From assembly GCA_902589475.1 (NCBI GenBank), contig CACITD010000019.1, positions 1-41,374 of the forward strand: a stretch of 41,374 nucleotides of DNA. The letters run 5' to 3'. Below are positions 8,592 through 17,818 of the stretch, in pieces; position 1 is the first letter of the stretch, and each line of letters begins with the position of its first letter. The translations under genes were made by a program, and so were the position numbers. The DNA comes from an uncultured Alphaproteobacteria bacterium (GTDB taxonomy: Bacteria > Pseudomonadota > Alphaproteobacteria > Thalassobaculales > Thalassobaculaceae). The notes beneath the pieces were generated by a model that did not search any database, was not told the DNA's origin, and was given only the letters and a program-made list of their open reading frames with translations.

Positions 8592-9804
8592 AGTTCCTGC
8601 CGAGTGGTGGATAGAAGAACCGGCGAATACGCTAATGAATGTTCTTAATAAACCTCTAGATTCGGCCCGCTTTGTTGGTGGTTGTGTGAGAAATACTATT
8701 CTAAAGCTGCCTATCTCTGATGTAGATGTGGCAACCAAGCACAGACCGAAAAAGGTTATTGGTCTACTTGAGGACTCAGGAATAAAGGTTAAAGCGACAG
8801 GACTATCGCATGGTACCGTGACGGCCTTGTTTAGTGGAGTGCGATTTGAGATAACCACCCTGCGCAGGGATATAAAGACTGATGGGCGACATGCAGTCGT
8901 GCAGTACACAGACTGCTGGCAAGAGGATGCAAAAAGACGAGATTTTACGATAAATACCTTATTGATGGATCAATTTGGTAAAATCATTGATCCTCTGAAT
9001 TGCAAACAGGATATTTTAGATGGCCGTGTTGTCTTTGTTGGCTGTCCATCCCAACGCATACAAGAGGATGCTCTGAGAATTTTAAGGTTTTATAGATTTA
9101 ACGCCTACTTTGGTTGTGGTTCAGCAGAGCCAAAATCGCTAGAAGCATGTAAAAAAAATGCTTACTTGGTGGGCAGTTTATCTGGAGAAAGAATACGCGA
9201 GGAGCTATTTAAAATTCTTACATCCGAAAATGTTTGCGACGCCCTAGAGCTCATGCAAGATGGTTCAATTTTTGAAAAATTATTTTCCGCAGATGTTAGA
9301 CTGGCTGAACTGAAGGCCCTACTTACTTTGGAAAGAGAAAAAACGGATCCGGTTTTGAGACTAGTAACAGCATTTGGTATCAACCCTGAGTTTTTAGCTT
9401 TTAAATTGAAATTGCCAAATAAAGTTGCTGCTCAACTTGCTTTTCTAAATAGAACAGCAATTTCAGCCAACGCAGATTTGAAGTCTATAAAATTACTTTT
9501 TTATAATTACGGAGTGAAGCAGACATTAGACTTGCTGATGGTTAAATCAGCTTTGGATGAAGCTCTAATCAAAATTTATAAATATGCTCTGGAAATAAGT
9601 AGGGATTGGAAACACCCGATATTTCCAATCACAGGAAGTGACATTGTATCACTCGGAGTAACTCCTGGCATAGCAATAGGTAAAACACTGGCTGCGACAG
9701 AAAATTGGTGGATAGCTAACAACTTTGAGCCCGACCACTCGAGTTGTATAAATTGGGCAAGAAGTTTTGTTGAAAATGAGAGGAAAAAATCAGGCAATGG
9801 ATAG
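8581..9804 (+). CDS. cca: CCA tRNA nucleotidyltransferase / poly(A) polymerase family
   Basis: The class II nucleotidyltransferase fold is clear: GGCVR at 33-37, the metal-binding DVD at 47-49 (ISDVDVAT), the template-like RRD motif (KRRDFTIN) near 120, and QEDALRILRFYRF near 160, followed by a helical neck and body. It should add or repair the CCA end of tRNAs. At 407 residues it is the usual length for alphaproteobacterial CCA enzymes. Some family members act as poly(A) polymerases (PcnB); none of the extra basic C-terminal tail typical of those is obvious, so CCA addition is preferred. It overlaps the upstream NUDIX gene by 11 bases and the downstream gene by 8, so it is part of one tight operon. 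Confidence 0.93.
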   Translation: MIRKVPAEWWIEEPANTLMNVLNKPLDSARFVGGCVRNTILKLPISDVDVATKHRPKKVIGLLEDSGIKVKATGLSHGTVTALFSGVRFEITTLRRDIKTDGRHAVVQYTDCWQEDAKRRDFTINTLLMDQFGKIIDPLNCKQDILDGRVVFVGCPSQRIQEDALRILRFYRFNAYFGCGSAEPKSLEACKKNAYLVGSLSGERIREELFKILTSENVCDALELMQDGSIFEKLFSADVRLAELKALLTLEREKTDPVLRLVTAFGINPEFLAFKLKLPNKVAAQLAFLNRTAISANADLKSIKLLFYNYGVKQTLDLLMVKSALDEALIKIYKYALEISRDWKHPIFPITGSDIVSLGVTPGIAIGKTLAATENWWIANNFEPDHSSCINWARSFVENERKKSGNG

Positions 9805-10564
9805 AATATCTATAGCGGCAGATGCGCTTATCGATGCAGCAAATGCAAACACTGTGTTGAGAGAATTCCCAAACCTCTCAGCCCCAAAAAGTATTAAGGA
9901 AGCATTTTTAATACAAGACGCCGTTTTAAAAAAAAGGGGCGGAGAGGTCGCAGCTTGGAAGGTAGGCCCAGGATCCGGTGAAATGACTATCACCTGTGCC
10001 CCAATAACGGTAGATCGAGTATTTCAATCACCGGCCAAATTGGCAAATTCCAACAGACTAAAGGGTATAGAATGTGAGATAGCATTTAGGCTCGGTAATG
10101 ACCTGCCAAGTATGGGAACGATGTATTCCAGAGATGATATTAAGAACTCTATAAAAACAGTAACGGTAGCTATAGAAGCTGTAGAAACACGTTTCGATAA
10201 CTGGCCAGTAGCAAATCCGCTTTGGGCATTAGCTGATAATCAGAGTAACGAGGCGCTTATCATAGGAGACGAGGTTGAGTTCTTTGATGAACAACAAATA
10301 AAAGGTCTAAAAGGGCGTTTAGTTATCGACCAACAGGAGATGGTCGCAGATGCAGGGTTTCCAGGGGGGGATCCTCTAAGTTTAATTGCCAAATTAGCAA
10401 ATCACATGTCAAATCGTTCGTCGGACATTCAGGCAAGAGGGCTTCGGTCGGGTGATATAATTACTACAGGTTCTTGGAATGGTGTGGATTTTGCGACACA
10501 AAATTCGTTGATAAAAGCTTATTTTAATGAGCTGGGCTCCGCTACTTTAGAATTTACTTCTTAA
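9797..10564 (+). CDS. 2-keto-4-pentenoate hydratase/FAH-like family protein
   Basis: The 255-residue protein belongs to the MhpD/fumarylacetoacetate-hydrolase-like superfamily: AAWKVGPGSG near 49, GIECEIAFRLG near 80-90 with the metal-binding Glu-x-Glu, AIEAVETRFDNW near 117-128, ADNQSNEALIIG, and the C-terminal GDIITTGSWNG. The family hydrates 2-oxo-pent-4-enoates or decarboxylates related 2-oxoacids in aromatic degradation, using Mg2+ or Mn2+. No other meta-cleavage gene is near, so the substrate is open. I chose the ATG at 9797, which overlaps the cca stop by 8 bases, with AGAGGAA about 11 bases upstream; an in-frame ATG at 9776 would add seven residues. Confidence 0.82.
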   Translation: MDRISIAADALIDAANANTVLREFPNLSAPKSIKEAFLIQDAVLKKRGGEVAAWKVGPGSGEMTITCAPITVDRVFQSPAKLANSNRLKGIECEIAFRLGNDLPSMGTMYSRDDIKNSIKTVTVAIEAVETRFDNWPVANPLWALADNQSNEALIIGDEVEFFDEQQIKGLKGRLVIDQQEMVADAGFPGGDPLSLIAKLANHMSNRSSDIQARGLRSGDIITTGSWNGVDFATQNSLIKAYFNELGSATLEFTS

Positions 10565-10575
10565 CTGTTCTATTT

Positions 10576-10593
10576 GAACCTAGTCTTGGGTTC
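10576..10593. terminator. Weak hairpin between convergent genes
   Basis: GAACC (10576-10580) and GGTTC (10589-10593) form a 5-bp stem with an 8-base loop in the 56-base gap between the convergent hydratase and hemF genes. No clear T-run follows on either strand, so it is a poor intrinsic terminator; its position is the main argument. Confidence 0.2.
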
Positions 10594-10620
10594 GTGTTAA
10601 CCGGAACAAAAGTAGATAAA

Positions 10621-11478
10621 TTATATCGAACTTGGCCAGGCAACGGCAGGGGGCAGGCTCATCAGGATTGCATCGACATTACCGCCCGTCTGTAATCCAA
10701 AAAGCGTCCCTCTATCATAAAGTAAATTAAATTCTACGTAGCGTCCCCGCTTAACTAATTGTGCTTGTCTCTCTTTTTTAGTCCATGCTTTGTTCATATG
10801 CCGTTTTACTATTGTTGGATATATGCTAGCAAAGGTCGAACCTACGTCTTTCGTAAAGTTAAAGTCGGTCTCGAAATTATTTGCTAATTGATCGTAGAAG
10901 ATACCGCCTACGCCTCTTGGTTCATTCCTATGTTTTAGATAAAAGTATTCATCGCACCATTCCTTAAAACGGGTGTAATAAGTGTCATCGTGTTTGGTGC
11001 AAGTAGACCGAAACGCGTTGTGGAATAATTCTTTGTCTTCTGTATTAATAATCATGGGTGTGAGATCAGCTCCGCCACCAAACCATGACCGTGTTGTTGC
11101 AATGTGTCGTGTGTTCATATGAACTGCCGGTATATACGGAGACCACATATGCGCAACTAATGAAATGCCCGATGCCCAAAATTTAGGATTACTCTCTGCG
11201 CCGGGAATCTGTTTGCTAAATTCTGGCGACAGCTCTCCCATTACGGTGGAAATATTTACACCAACCTTTTCGAAAAGGCGGCCCTCCATTATTGACATCT
11301 CTCCTCCTCCTCCTCCTTCTCGATGCCATTTTTTTCGTCTAAATTTACCAGGAGGCATTGACTGTTGAGGGCCCTCGTAATCCTGTTCAAGTTTTTCAAA
11401 ACTTGAACAGATTTGATCTCTTAACACTTCAAACCATTTTTGTGTTTCTAGGCGTTGGTTTTTAGTAGACAAGTACAT
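10621..11478 (-). CDS. hemF: Oxygen-dependent coproporphyrinogen III oxidase
   Basis: HemF oxidatively decarboxylates coproporphyrinogen III to protoporphyrinogen IX with O2 in haem synthesis. The 285-residue product shows [11 protein letters not shown], the [11 protein letters not shown] motif, the invariant HNTRH-like stretch (here HMNTRH), GGIFYDQL and the C-terminal [15 protein letters not shown] then LPP. The frame is open 45 bases further upstream, but the ATG at 11478 has GGAG six bases before it and gives a normal N-terminus, so that start is preferred. The gene is convergent with the hydratase gene and divergent from the phosphodiesterase gene. Its presence implies aerobic haem synthesis; any anaerobic counterpart lies elsewhere. 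Confidence 0.95.
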   Translation of the reverse strand: MYLSTKNQRLETQKWFEVLRDQICSSFEKLEQDYEGPQQSMPPGKFRRKKWHREGGGGGEMSIMEGRLFEKVGVNISTVMGELSPEFSKQIPGAESNPKFWASGISLVAHMWSPYIPAVHMNTRHIATTRSWFGGGADLTPMIINTEDKELFHNAFRSTCTKHDDTYYTRFKEWCDEYFYLKHRNEPRGVGGIFYDQLANNFETDFNFTKDVGSTFASIYPTIVKRHMNKAWTKKERQAQLVKRGRYVEFNLLYDRGTLFGLQTGGNVDAILMSLPPAVAWPSSI

Positions 11479-11593
11479 TAAGCGCTCCGAAACTAAATAA
11501 ATTCCTGAGGAATTAAAGATCAAACTAGGATTAATACAAACTAATGAAAGTATTAAAACCGAATGATATCAAAATAAAAGTGGAACAACCCCA

Positions 11594-13081
11594 ATGAAGG
11601 ATAAATTTTTATTCTGTCTCTTCGATGGTCTAAGAAGAGACATCGTACGTCAAGATACAATGCCAAATCTTTCGGCTTTTCGAGAATGTTGGGTTGATTT
11701 TCCAAATTCAAGTTCTGTTTTTCCATCTGAAACGCGCGTTCAGGTTTCAAGCTTTGTCACGGGAGCATTTCCAGGAGACGCTCAATTAGACTTGAAAAAT
11801 GAGGCTGGTTTTGGTCATGGGGTAATGGCTAATGTTTTTTTTGACCCAAACCAGAGTATTGGAGCGCCATTAGATACATCAAATTTGGAAAAAATGGTGA
11901 AGGCAGAAAAATTTTATGGCCGTATACAAAAATCGATCAATTTAAGTGAAATCATGGCTTCTGCCGGCAAAGAATATTCTGTTCTAACAACAGGAAAGAT
12001 TGGTAATGCCAAGCTCTTAAATTTAAATGCTAATAAATTCAACCAAAAAGTTTTTTCTATTTGGGGGACAGATATTTGCAGTAAAGCTGTTGATTTTGAA
12101 ATGATAGTTGAGCGTTTTGGACCAATACCTAAACAAGATTTTCCGAATAATGCAGTAACAGAATATGCAACTAACTTACTTCTTGATTATTTTTTAAAAT
12201 CAGGTTCAGCCGATCTGCAAGTTATGTGGTACAATGAGCCGGATCTATCGTTCCATTATAGAGGCATAGGATCCCCAGAGAGCCTATCCAGCATTGCATG
12301 CTTGGATAAGAGTTTTGGCCGCATATTAGATTGGTGGAGCACTGACGGTAGAAAAGATGGTTGGCATCTAATAGTTGCTTCGGATCACGCCCAAATTTCA
12401 GTCGCAAAACAAATTGATGTTTTTAGTGAATTGGAGACGGCTGGTTTCAAGGCTGGTGCTGGACTAAGTAAGGGCAATGATATAGCTCTAAAGCGGAGTT
12501 ATAGTGGTCAAATCACAGTTAGGGACAGGGATGAATTATTAGTTCGAGAGATTTTACAATTTTTGCAAGCCCAACCTTGGTGTGGTTTAACATTTTCCAA
12601 ACTTGGCGAAGATGGCGCCCTATTCATGGGTGACATTAATGTTTTGAATGAGAGATCTCCCGATGTCTACTTTACAATGAGGACTTTCGATGGAGCCAAT
12701 CCTTTTGGTTATCCGGGATTATGTTTTGGTGATAATCCCGATATTCCTATTGGGGGTGGTATTCACGGTGGTTTGCATAGTGTTGAATTAAATAATTTGT
12801 TGATTTTTGCGGGGAATAAATTTCTGCGTCAAAAGGTGTTTGATACTCCAACCGGCATTGTTGATATACTGCCGTCCATTTTATGGGGGATGGAAATTGA
12901 TATTCCTTCCTCGGTAATGGGAAGACCTTTAAAAGAAGCTTTTATTAGCCAGGGAAATTCACCTGCCTGGTGCGAGCGTATATTGAGTGCCTCAAATGGC
13001 GAATATTCGCAAAATATGCGCCTCGGCCATGTTGAAGGGGTGAATTTTCCCTATTTAAGGGGCGGGCAACGAACAAGTTGA
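11594..13081 (+). CDS. Alkaline phosphatase superfamily protein (type I phosphodiesterase/nucleotide pyrophosphatase-like)
   Basis: The 495-residue protein carries the metal-site layout of the Phosphodiest family: FDGLRRD at 9-15 (first Asp), a Thr nucleophile in PSETR near 50, NEPDLSFHYRG near 217 (Asp and His), ASDHAQ near 260 (Asp-His) and GIHGGLH near 393 (His). All two-zinc ligands therefore appear present. Members hydrolyse phosphodiesters, nucleotide pyrophosphates or phosphonates. There is no signal peptide (MKDKFLFCLFDG starts directly in the first strand), so it should be cytosolic, unlike many family members. Only a weak GGAA precedes the start. It stands alone between hemF and a convergent secreted-protein gene, so context gives no substrate. 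Confidence 0.8.
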   Translation: MKDKFLFCLFDGLRRDIVRQDTMPNLSAFRECWVDFPNSSSVFPSETRVQVSSFVTGAFPGDAQLDLKNEAGFGHGVMANVFFDPNQSIGAPLDTSNLEKMVKAEKFYGRIQKSINLSEIMASAGKEYSVLTTGKIGNAKLLNLNANKFNQKVFSIWGTDICSKAVDFEMIVERFGPIPKQDFPNNAVTEYATNLLLDYFLKSGSADLQVMWYNEPDLSFHYRGIGSPESLSSIACLDKSFGRILDWWSTDGRKDGWHLIVASDHAQISVAKQIDVFSELETAGFKAGAGLSKGNDIALKRSYSGQITVRDRDELLVREILQFLQAQPWCGLTFSKLGEDGALFMGDINVLNERSPDVYFTMRTFDGANPFGYPGLCFGDNPDIPIGGGIHGGLHSVELNNLLIFAGNKFLRQKVFDTPTGIVDILPSILWGMEIDIPSSVMGRPLKEAFISQGNSPAWCERILSASNGEYSQNMRLGHVEGVNFPYLRGGQRTS

Positions 13082-13100
13082 TTTGGACGTTAAAAACAAA

Positions 13101-13781
13101 TCATCTTTGTGTTTTATTGTCTGTATTTGGGGGAACAAAGGGCGAAGTGAATTTAGCTCCACGGGCATTGGCTGGTTTATAGTGCTTTTTTAGCAGACTA
13201 TCTAGGAGGTTTGCCATGTAGTGGAGATCAGTTAAAAGCATCTCCTGACTTCTATTTTCCATCTCTTTCCATGCATTGTGAATGACCTTTACACTTGCCC
13301 CACCCAGTGGCAAATCCTTTAATTGTTTGGATGTTTTTTTAATCCAATCAACGGCATTGTTGCGAGTATCTTTTGCTTCTTCAACTTTCTCCTTAAGGTT
13401 ATCAAAAATCAGTCCTGCTATTTCAACAGTTGAATTATCGCAAATTGGTTTCAATGCCTTCATATGTTCGTAATCGTAGTCTGTAAGACGGAATAACGGC
13501 TTATCAAAGTATTTGAAAGTGAGATTACGAACAGACATTGCGCCTTTTAGAGCAGCAATTTTCTCAATTGTTGAACTTCCCTCCCGGATTTTTGGGCATT
13601 GCTCTTCCGATAAGTCGGCAGAATTTTTGTCAAATTTCAACCCTTCAATAGGCTGGGATTCGGCAGACTTATCGGCATTCTCAGAGATACTTTTTTTCTC
13701 TTTTTCTTGCGCGCACAAGGCAGTACTGCTGCTAAAAAGCAATAGAACGACTAAAAAAGGTTTTAAATTATCTAAAAACAT
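13101..13781 (-). CDS. Secreted protein of unknown function
   Basis: I do not recognise this 226-residue protein. It begins with a short charged segment and a hydrophobic stretch (residues 9-22) ending in ALCA-Q, a good Sec signal peptidase I site after residue 24; it lacks a proper lipobox. The next 40 residues are Lys/Glu/Ser-rich and look disordered. The rest is helical and charged, with two cysteines (C62 in EEQCPK and C114 in KPICDN) that could form a disulfide in the periplasm, and a Pro-rich C-terminal tail. It is convergent with the phosphodiesterase gene (19-base gap) and divergent from the gamma-glutamyltransferase-like gene. The coding call rests on the clear signal peptide and long open frame. 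Confidence 0.7.
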   Translation of the reverse strand: MFLDNLKPFLVVLLLFSSSTALCAQEKEKKSISENADKSAESQPIEGLKFDKNSADLSEEQCPKIREGSSTIEKIAALKGAMSVRNLTFKYFDKPLFRLTDYDYEHMKALKPICDNSTVEIAGLIFDNLKEKVEEAKDTRNNAVDWIKKTSKQLKDLPLGGASVKVIHNAWKEMENRSQEMLLTDLHYMANLLDSLLKKHYKPANARGAKFTSPFVPPNTDNKTQR

Positions 13782-13873
13782 TATCTATTTATAAAAGGTT
13801 ATATCGGTACGACTAAGAAGATAACGCGTGCGATAGTGGTTATAAAGTAAATTACGGAAAATGGGTATGGGAT

Positions 13874-15442
13874 ATGGATCTTAATTTGCAATCGCGGGCA
13901 GACTACGAAACATGGGATGTCTCAAAAAACGCGGTAACTGGTAAAAATGGGATCGTCGTAGCGCAAGAAATTGAGGCGGCAAATATTGGAAAGCAGGTCT
14001 TATCGGAGGGAGGTAATGCAGTTGATGCCGCGGTTGCGACAGCTTTAGCCCTCTGCGTCACAGAACCATGGATGAGTGGTTTAGGAGGTGGCGGGTTTAT
14101 GATTGTTTATTTAGCAAAACAAAACGCGGTCAAAGTAGTAGACTTTGGAATGATATCACCTTTGCAACTTCAGGTTTTAGATTATCCTCTCAGCGGAGAA
14201 GCAGGAGGCGATTTGTTTGGCTGGCCAGCCGTTGAAAACGACGCTAATATACATGGCGCTAAATCAATAGCTGTTCCAGGTTCGGTAGCAGGTTACTCAT
14301 TAGCTATCGATCAATACGGGCGCAGGAGCTGGTCGGAACTTTTAGGCCCGATAATTAAACTTGCGGAAAGAGGTCACCGAAAAACGTGGTGGACAACGTT
14401 GAATGTCGCTGCAGAGGCACGGGTGCTTAAACACTACAATGATACGGCACAAGTTTGGTTGCCCAATGAAACGGTTCCAAGTGTGCCACAAGATTTAAAT
14501 GATGATTTCCTAAAATTAGGAAAGTTAGCATCTACATTTCAATTGCTGAGTGATAATGGCGCCGAGTACTTTTATAAAGGCGAACTAGCAAAAGACATAG
14601 TAGACGATGTTCGAGCTGCTGGCGGTAGACTGTCGATAGAAGATTTTCAGAATTATGCGGCAACCATCAAAGACCCTTTAATTTCCGTGTACGATGGTCT
14701 TTTAGTTAATTTAGAGCCAAACTATTCGGCGGGCCCGACATTTGCCGATGCTTTGTCCAGATTGCCAGATTTTGAACATACTAAGTTAGAGGCTGAAAAA
14801 CATTTTGCGATCGCCGAAGCATTAATTGAAGCCTATCAACATCGCTTGAATACGATGGGGCATGCGGGTGATTTCGGTGATAGAAGTTGCACAACTCATA
14901 TTAATACACTGGACGCAGACGGCAATATGGTTGCAATGACAACGACGCTACTATCAAGATTTGGTTCGCGATTTATATCACCGTCCACAGGCATTCTCAT
15001 GAATAATGGTATCAATTGGTTTGATCCGCGACAAGGAAGGCCAAACTCGGTTGCCCCCGCAAAAAAGCCTCTTTCAAATATGTGTCCTCTCATCGCTCTT
15101 AAAAATGGGCAACCGTTTCTTTCTCTTGGAGCGTCCGGAGGAAGAAAGATACTCCCTTCTGTGTTTCAAATAGCTTTATATATTGAAAAATTTTCCATGA
15201 CCCTACAGTCTGCTTTGGCGTACCCAAGAACAGACGTTAGTACGTTAGACAAAATTATATATGATCCACGGTTTAGCGATCAAACGACTAAAGAACTAGG
15301 AAAACTAGCGCCGTTAAAAGTTTGGGAACCAACGGTGTTTCCGTCGGCATATGCCGTGCCGTCCGGTATACACATCGTCGATGGTATCGCTAGCGGGGCT
15401 GCGCATCCATTCTCGCCGCTCGCAGCAGCTGTGGCTTGTTAG
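13874..15442 (+). CDS. Gamma-glutamyltransferase-family Ntn hydrolase
   Basis: The 522 residues match the GGT family: GGNAVDAAVATALALCVTEP near 47-66, SGLGGGGFM near 69, IAVPGSVAGY, and the autocleavage site where Thr340 would become the N-terminal nucleophile (SCTTHINTLDADGN), followed by GILMNNGINWFDP and PLSNMCP. The predicted small subunit is 183 residues, close to the roughly 190 of E. coli GGT. The oxyanion pair Ser-Ser of E. coli (PLSSM) reads Ser-Asn here, and there is no signal peptide, so it is probably cytosolic and may act on another amide, as cephalosporin acylase-type or YwrD-like relatives do. The glutathione substrate is therefore not assured. It is convergent with the small SDHAF4 gene. 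Confidence 0.85.
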   Translation: MDLNLQSRADYETWDVSKNAVTGKNGIVVAQEIEAANIGKQVLSEGGNAVDAAVATALALCVTEPWMSGLGGGGFMIVYLAKQNAVKVVDFGMISPLQLQVLDYPLSGEAGGDLFGWPAVENDANIHGAKSIAVPGSVAGYSLAIDQYGRRSWSELLGPIIKLAERGHRKTWWTTLNVAAEARVLKHYNDTAQVWLPNETVPSVPQDLNDDFLKLGKLASTFQLLSDNGAEYFYKGELAKDIVDDVRAAGGRLSIEDFQNYAATIKDPLISVYDGLLVNLEPNYSAGPTFADALSRLPDFEHTKLEAEKHFAIAEALIEAYQHRLNTMGHAGDFGDRSCTTHINTLDADGNMVAMTTTLLSRFGSRFISPSTGILMNNGINWFDPRQGRPNSVAPAKKPLSNMCPLIALKNGQPFLSLGASGGRKILPSVFQIALYIEKFSMTLQSALAYPRTDVSTLDKIIYDPRFSDQTTKELGKLAPLKVWEPTVFPSAYAVPSGIHIVDGIASGAAHPFSPLAAAVAC

Positions 15443-15469
15443 TTAACTATTCCGCCAAAAGGAGCTATT

Positions 15470-15679
15470 TTAAAAGTCAGTACACCTGCCGTTGTGTTGC
15501 CAATCCCCGAAGCGAGTTGGTTCAGGGCCCTCGTACCCGCCAATCTCACCTGCTTTGACATCGTTGGGCGGTTTAGGCGCTACACTAGCTCTTGCATTGT
15601 TTGGAGCGGTGGACTGGCTTCTAGTCGGCGGCTTTGGATTGCGAGAAATAAATTTTCTTGATTTCTGTGAAGTGCTCAT
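15470..15679 (-). CDS. DUF1674 / succinate dehydrogenase assembly factor 4-like protein
   Basis: This 69-residue protein ends in the family signature: EIGGYEGPEPTRFGDW followed by HNGRCTDF, with a Pro/Ser/Lys-rich disordered N-terminal half. DUF1674 is the bacterial form of mitochondrial SDHAF4, which binds flavinylated SdhA before assembly of succinate dehydrogenase. It is typical of alphaproteobacteria and commonly lies next to rsmB, as here (divergent). The C-terminal location of the motif and absence of any other domain fit the family. Its frame has a large open shadow on the opposite strand, which I reject in favour of this recognised protein. Confidence 0.88.
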   Translation of the reverse strand: MSTSQKSRKFISRNPKPPTRSQSTAPNNARASVAPKPPNDVKAGEIGGYEGPEPTRFGDWQHNGRCTDF

Positions 15680-15784
15680 ACCCGTTGATATAGTCAGCCT
15701 ATCTTAGAAAATCAACCATTAGAATTGAATGTCTTCCTAAATTACGATACATGGTCGTATAGATAAGGACTGATTGAATGTTTT

Positions 15785-17083
15785 ATGGCAAATAATAAAA
15801 AGATTGTTTCATTGCCCCGGGCCGTAGCATTAGATCTGCTAAATTCTATTTTTGCTAAAAAACGAACGCTCGACCAAGCAATTTTTACTTGTAAAACTTT
15901 CGGTACTTTAACACCATCTGATAGAAGCTTTGCTCGGCTTCTTACTGTAACGGTCATACGCAGAGCTGGTCAGATAGACAGTGTAATACAGTGCTTTCTT
16001 CGAACAGGAATGCCCAGCGGCGCGCGAAATTTTAAAAATATTTTGCGCTTAGCCTGTGCAGAAATTCTCTTTCTAGATGGTAAATCTCACGCTGCTGTGG
16101 ATTCCGCAGTGACATTAGTTGAGGCAAAAAAGCTCCCACACTATAAAGGTTTAGCAAATGCAGTATTAAGGCGATTAGCGAGTGAAGGCAAAAAAAAATT
16201 AAAACGTTTTCCAGTTAGACTGAACTATCCTAACTGGTTAATTGATTCTTGGACTAATCAATATGGCTTAGAAAAAGCCGAAAAAATTTTTGAGATATGT
16301 GTACAAGAACCAATGCTTGATATCTCTGTAAAGTCTGACCCTTCTTACTGGGCTAAAAAATTAGACGGTCAACTTTTGGTAAGTGGTTCGATTAGGCGCA
16401 AGTTTTCTGGGCGCATTGAAAATCTTCCTGGATATGATGAAGGAGCGTGGTGGGTTCAAGATGTAGGCGCTACCTTACCAGTTCAATTATTTGGGAAACT
16501 GGACGGAGCAAATGTGTTAGATGTGTGCGCTGCACCTGGAGGAAAGACAGCACAGCTTTTATGCGGTGGTGCGAATGTTACCGCTATAGATATATCCAAC
16601 GTTAGAATAAGACGCTTAAAAGAGAATTTAGACCGGCTTGGGTTAAAAGCAGAATTGATTCATGCCGATATAAAAAAGTGGACCACAAGTAGATTATTTG
16701 ATTTTATTATTTTAGATGCGCCATGCTCAGCAACAGGTACAATTCGCAGAAATCCAGACGTTTTGATACATAAAACGTATCAGGACGTTCAGAAGCTTAG
16801 TATTGTTCAAATGGAAATTTTACAGAAAGTCTCCAAGCTTGTTAGGCCGGGCGGGCAGCTTGTGTACTGTACGTGTTCCTTGCAATATGAAGAAGGGGAG
16901 GCACAAGTTGATCGTTTTTTATCCAAGAACACCGAATTTACGAGAGATCCAATTAGTTTGCATGAAATGGGTAGTTTCTCTAACGCTATCAATGTAAACG
17001 GGGATCTGCGATTATTGCCTTATCATTTGGACCAAAATGAAGGTGTCGATGGTTTCTTTGCGTCTAGACTTACAAGAAAGTGA
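15785..17083 (+). CDS. rsmB: 16S rRNA (cytosine-C5)-methyltransferase RsmB
   Basis: RsmB methylates C967 of 16S rRNA (E. coli numbering) using SAM. The 432 residues comprise an N-terminal NusB-like RNA-binding domain (about 1-140, with LRLACAEILFLDGKSHAAV) and a C-terminal Rossmann methyltransferase: the SAM motif VLDVCAAPGGKTAQL near 240, LDAPCSATGTIRRNPD with C314, and YCTCSLQYEEGE with C364. The two catalytic cysteines are 50 residues apart, exactly as in E. coli RsmB (C325/C375). The start is the ATG at 15785; an AAGGA lies about 15 bases upstream, so the ribosome site is weak. It is followed by rpe and the heparinase-like gene, a gene order familiar in alphaproteobacteria. Confidence 0.94.
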   Translation: MANNKKIVSLPRAVALDLLNSIFAKKRTLDQAIFTCKTFGTLTPSDRSFARLLTVTVIRRAGQIDSVIQCFLRTGMPSGARNFKNILRLACAEILFLDGKSHAAVDSAVTLVEAKKLPHYKGLANAVLRRLASEGKKKLKRFPVRLNYPNWLIDSWTNQYGLEKAEKIFEICVQEPMLDISVKSDPSYWAKKLDGQLLVSGSIRRKFSGRIENLPGYDEGAWWVQDVGATLPVQLFGKLDGANVLDVCAAPGGKTAQLLCGGANVTAIDISNVRIRRLKENLDRLGLKAELIHADIKKWTTSRLFDFIILDAPCSATGTIRRNPDVLIHKTYQDVQKLSIVQMEILQKVSKLVRPGGQLVYCTCSLQYEEGEAQVDRFLSKNTEFTRDPISLHEMGSFSNAINVNGDLRLLPYHLDQNEGVDGFFASRLTRK

Positions 17084-17149
17084 TAGTATTTTTCTTATCT
17101 TATTATCACGCTATTGCGATTATTTTTACAAACTGATAGTTGATAATTT

Positions 17150-17818
17150 ATGGAAAATAATATTCTGATATCGCCTTCAGTGCTTGCCGCGGATTTTTCA
17201 AAACTTGGTGACGAGGTTCAATCGGTTTCAGAGATGGGGGCGGATCTCATACACTTAGATATAATGGATGGGCATTTCGTGCCAAACTTATCCTTTGGTG
17301 CTGATATTGTAAGAGTAATTCGACCTTATAGTAATCTACCATTTGATGTTCACTTAATGATTACTAATCCAGAAATTTACATAAGTTCGTATGTAGATGC
17401 CGGAGCAAACTTAATTACAGTGCATCCTGAATCTACATCTCATATTCATAGTGTTTTACAGCAAATTAAAAAAGCGGGCATTAAAGCGGGTGTCGCATTG
17501 AATCCTGGGACACCTATTGAAGTGTTAGATAATATAATAGACATTACCGATTTGGTTCTTGTTATGACCGTCAACCCTGGTTTTGGAGGACAGTCCTTTC
17601 TGTTAAGTCAGTTGGCTAAAATTTCGAAAATACGTTCCATCATAGACAAAGAAAACTATTCGATAGATCTCTCGGTAGATGGCGGAATTAATGCAAAGAC
17701 TGCTGCGTTAGCGATTGATGCTGGAGCTAATGTATTGGTGGCGGGGACTTCGATTTTTAAATCGAAAGATAAGACATATTTGGAGAGTATTAACCGATTA
17801 AGGAATATAGTTCCTTGA
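17150..17818 (+). CDS. rpe: Ribulose-phosphate 3-epimerase
   Basis: Rpe interconverts D-ribulose 5-phosphate and D-xylulose 5-phosphate in the pentose phosphate pathway. The 222-residue TIM barrel has all expected motifs: ISPSVLAADFSKLG at the N-terminus, IHLDIMDGHFVPNLSFG (first catalytic Asp and His), FDVHLMI, GVALNPGTP, VMTVNPGFGGQ, and the second catalytic Asp in LSVDGGIN near 177. The stop codon overlaps the TTG start of the heparinase-like gene (TTGA at 17815-17818), so translation of the two is probably coupled. The 66-base gap from rsmB suggests a shared transcript. Confidence 0.96.
   Translation: MENNILISPSVLAADFSKLGDEVQSVSEMGADLIHLDIMDGHFVPNLSFGADIVRVIRPYSNLPFDVHLMITNPEIYISSYVDAGANLITVHPESTSHIHSVLQQIKKAGIKAGVALNPGTPIEVLDNIIDITDLVLVMTVNPGFGGQSFLLSQLAKISKIRSIIDKENYSIDLSVDGGINAKTAALAIDAGANVLVAGTSIFKSKDKTYLESINRLRNIVP

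Noticed and set aside
13096-13110. ACAAA/TTTGT hairpin between the convergent phosphodiesterase and secreted-protein genes
   Set aside because: The stem is five A/T-rich pairs and overlaps the end of the secreted-protein gene; too weak to call a terminator.
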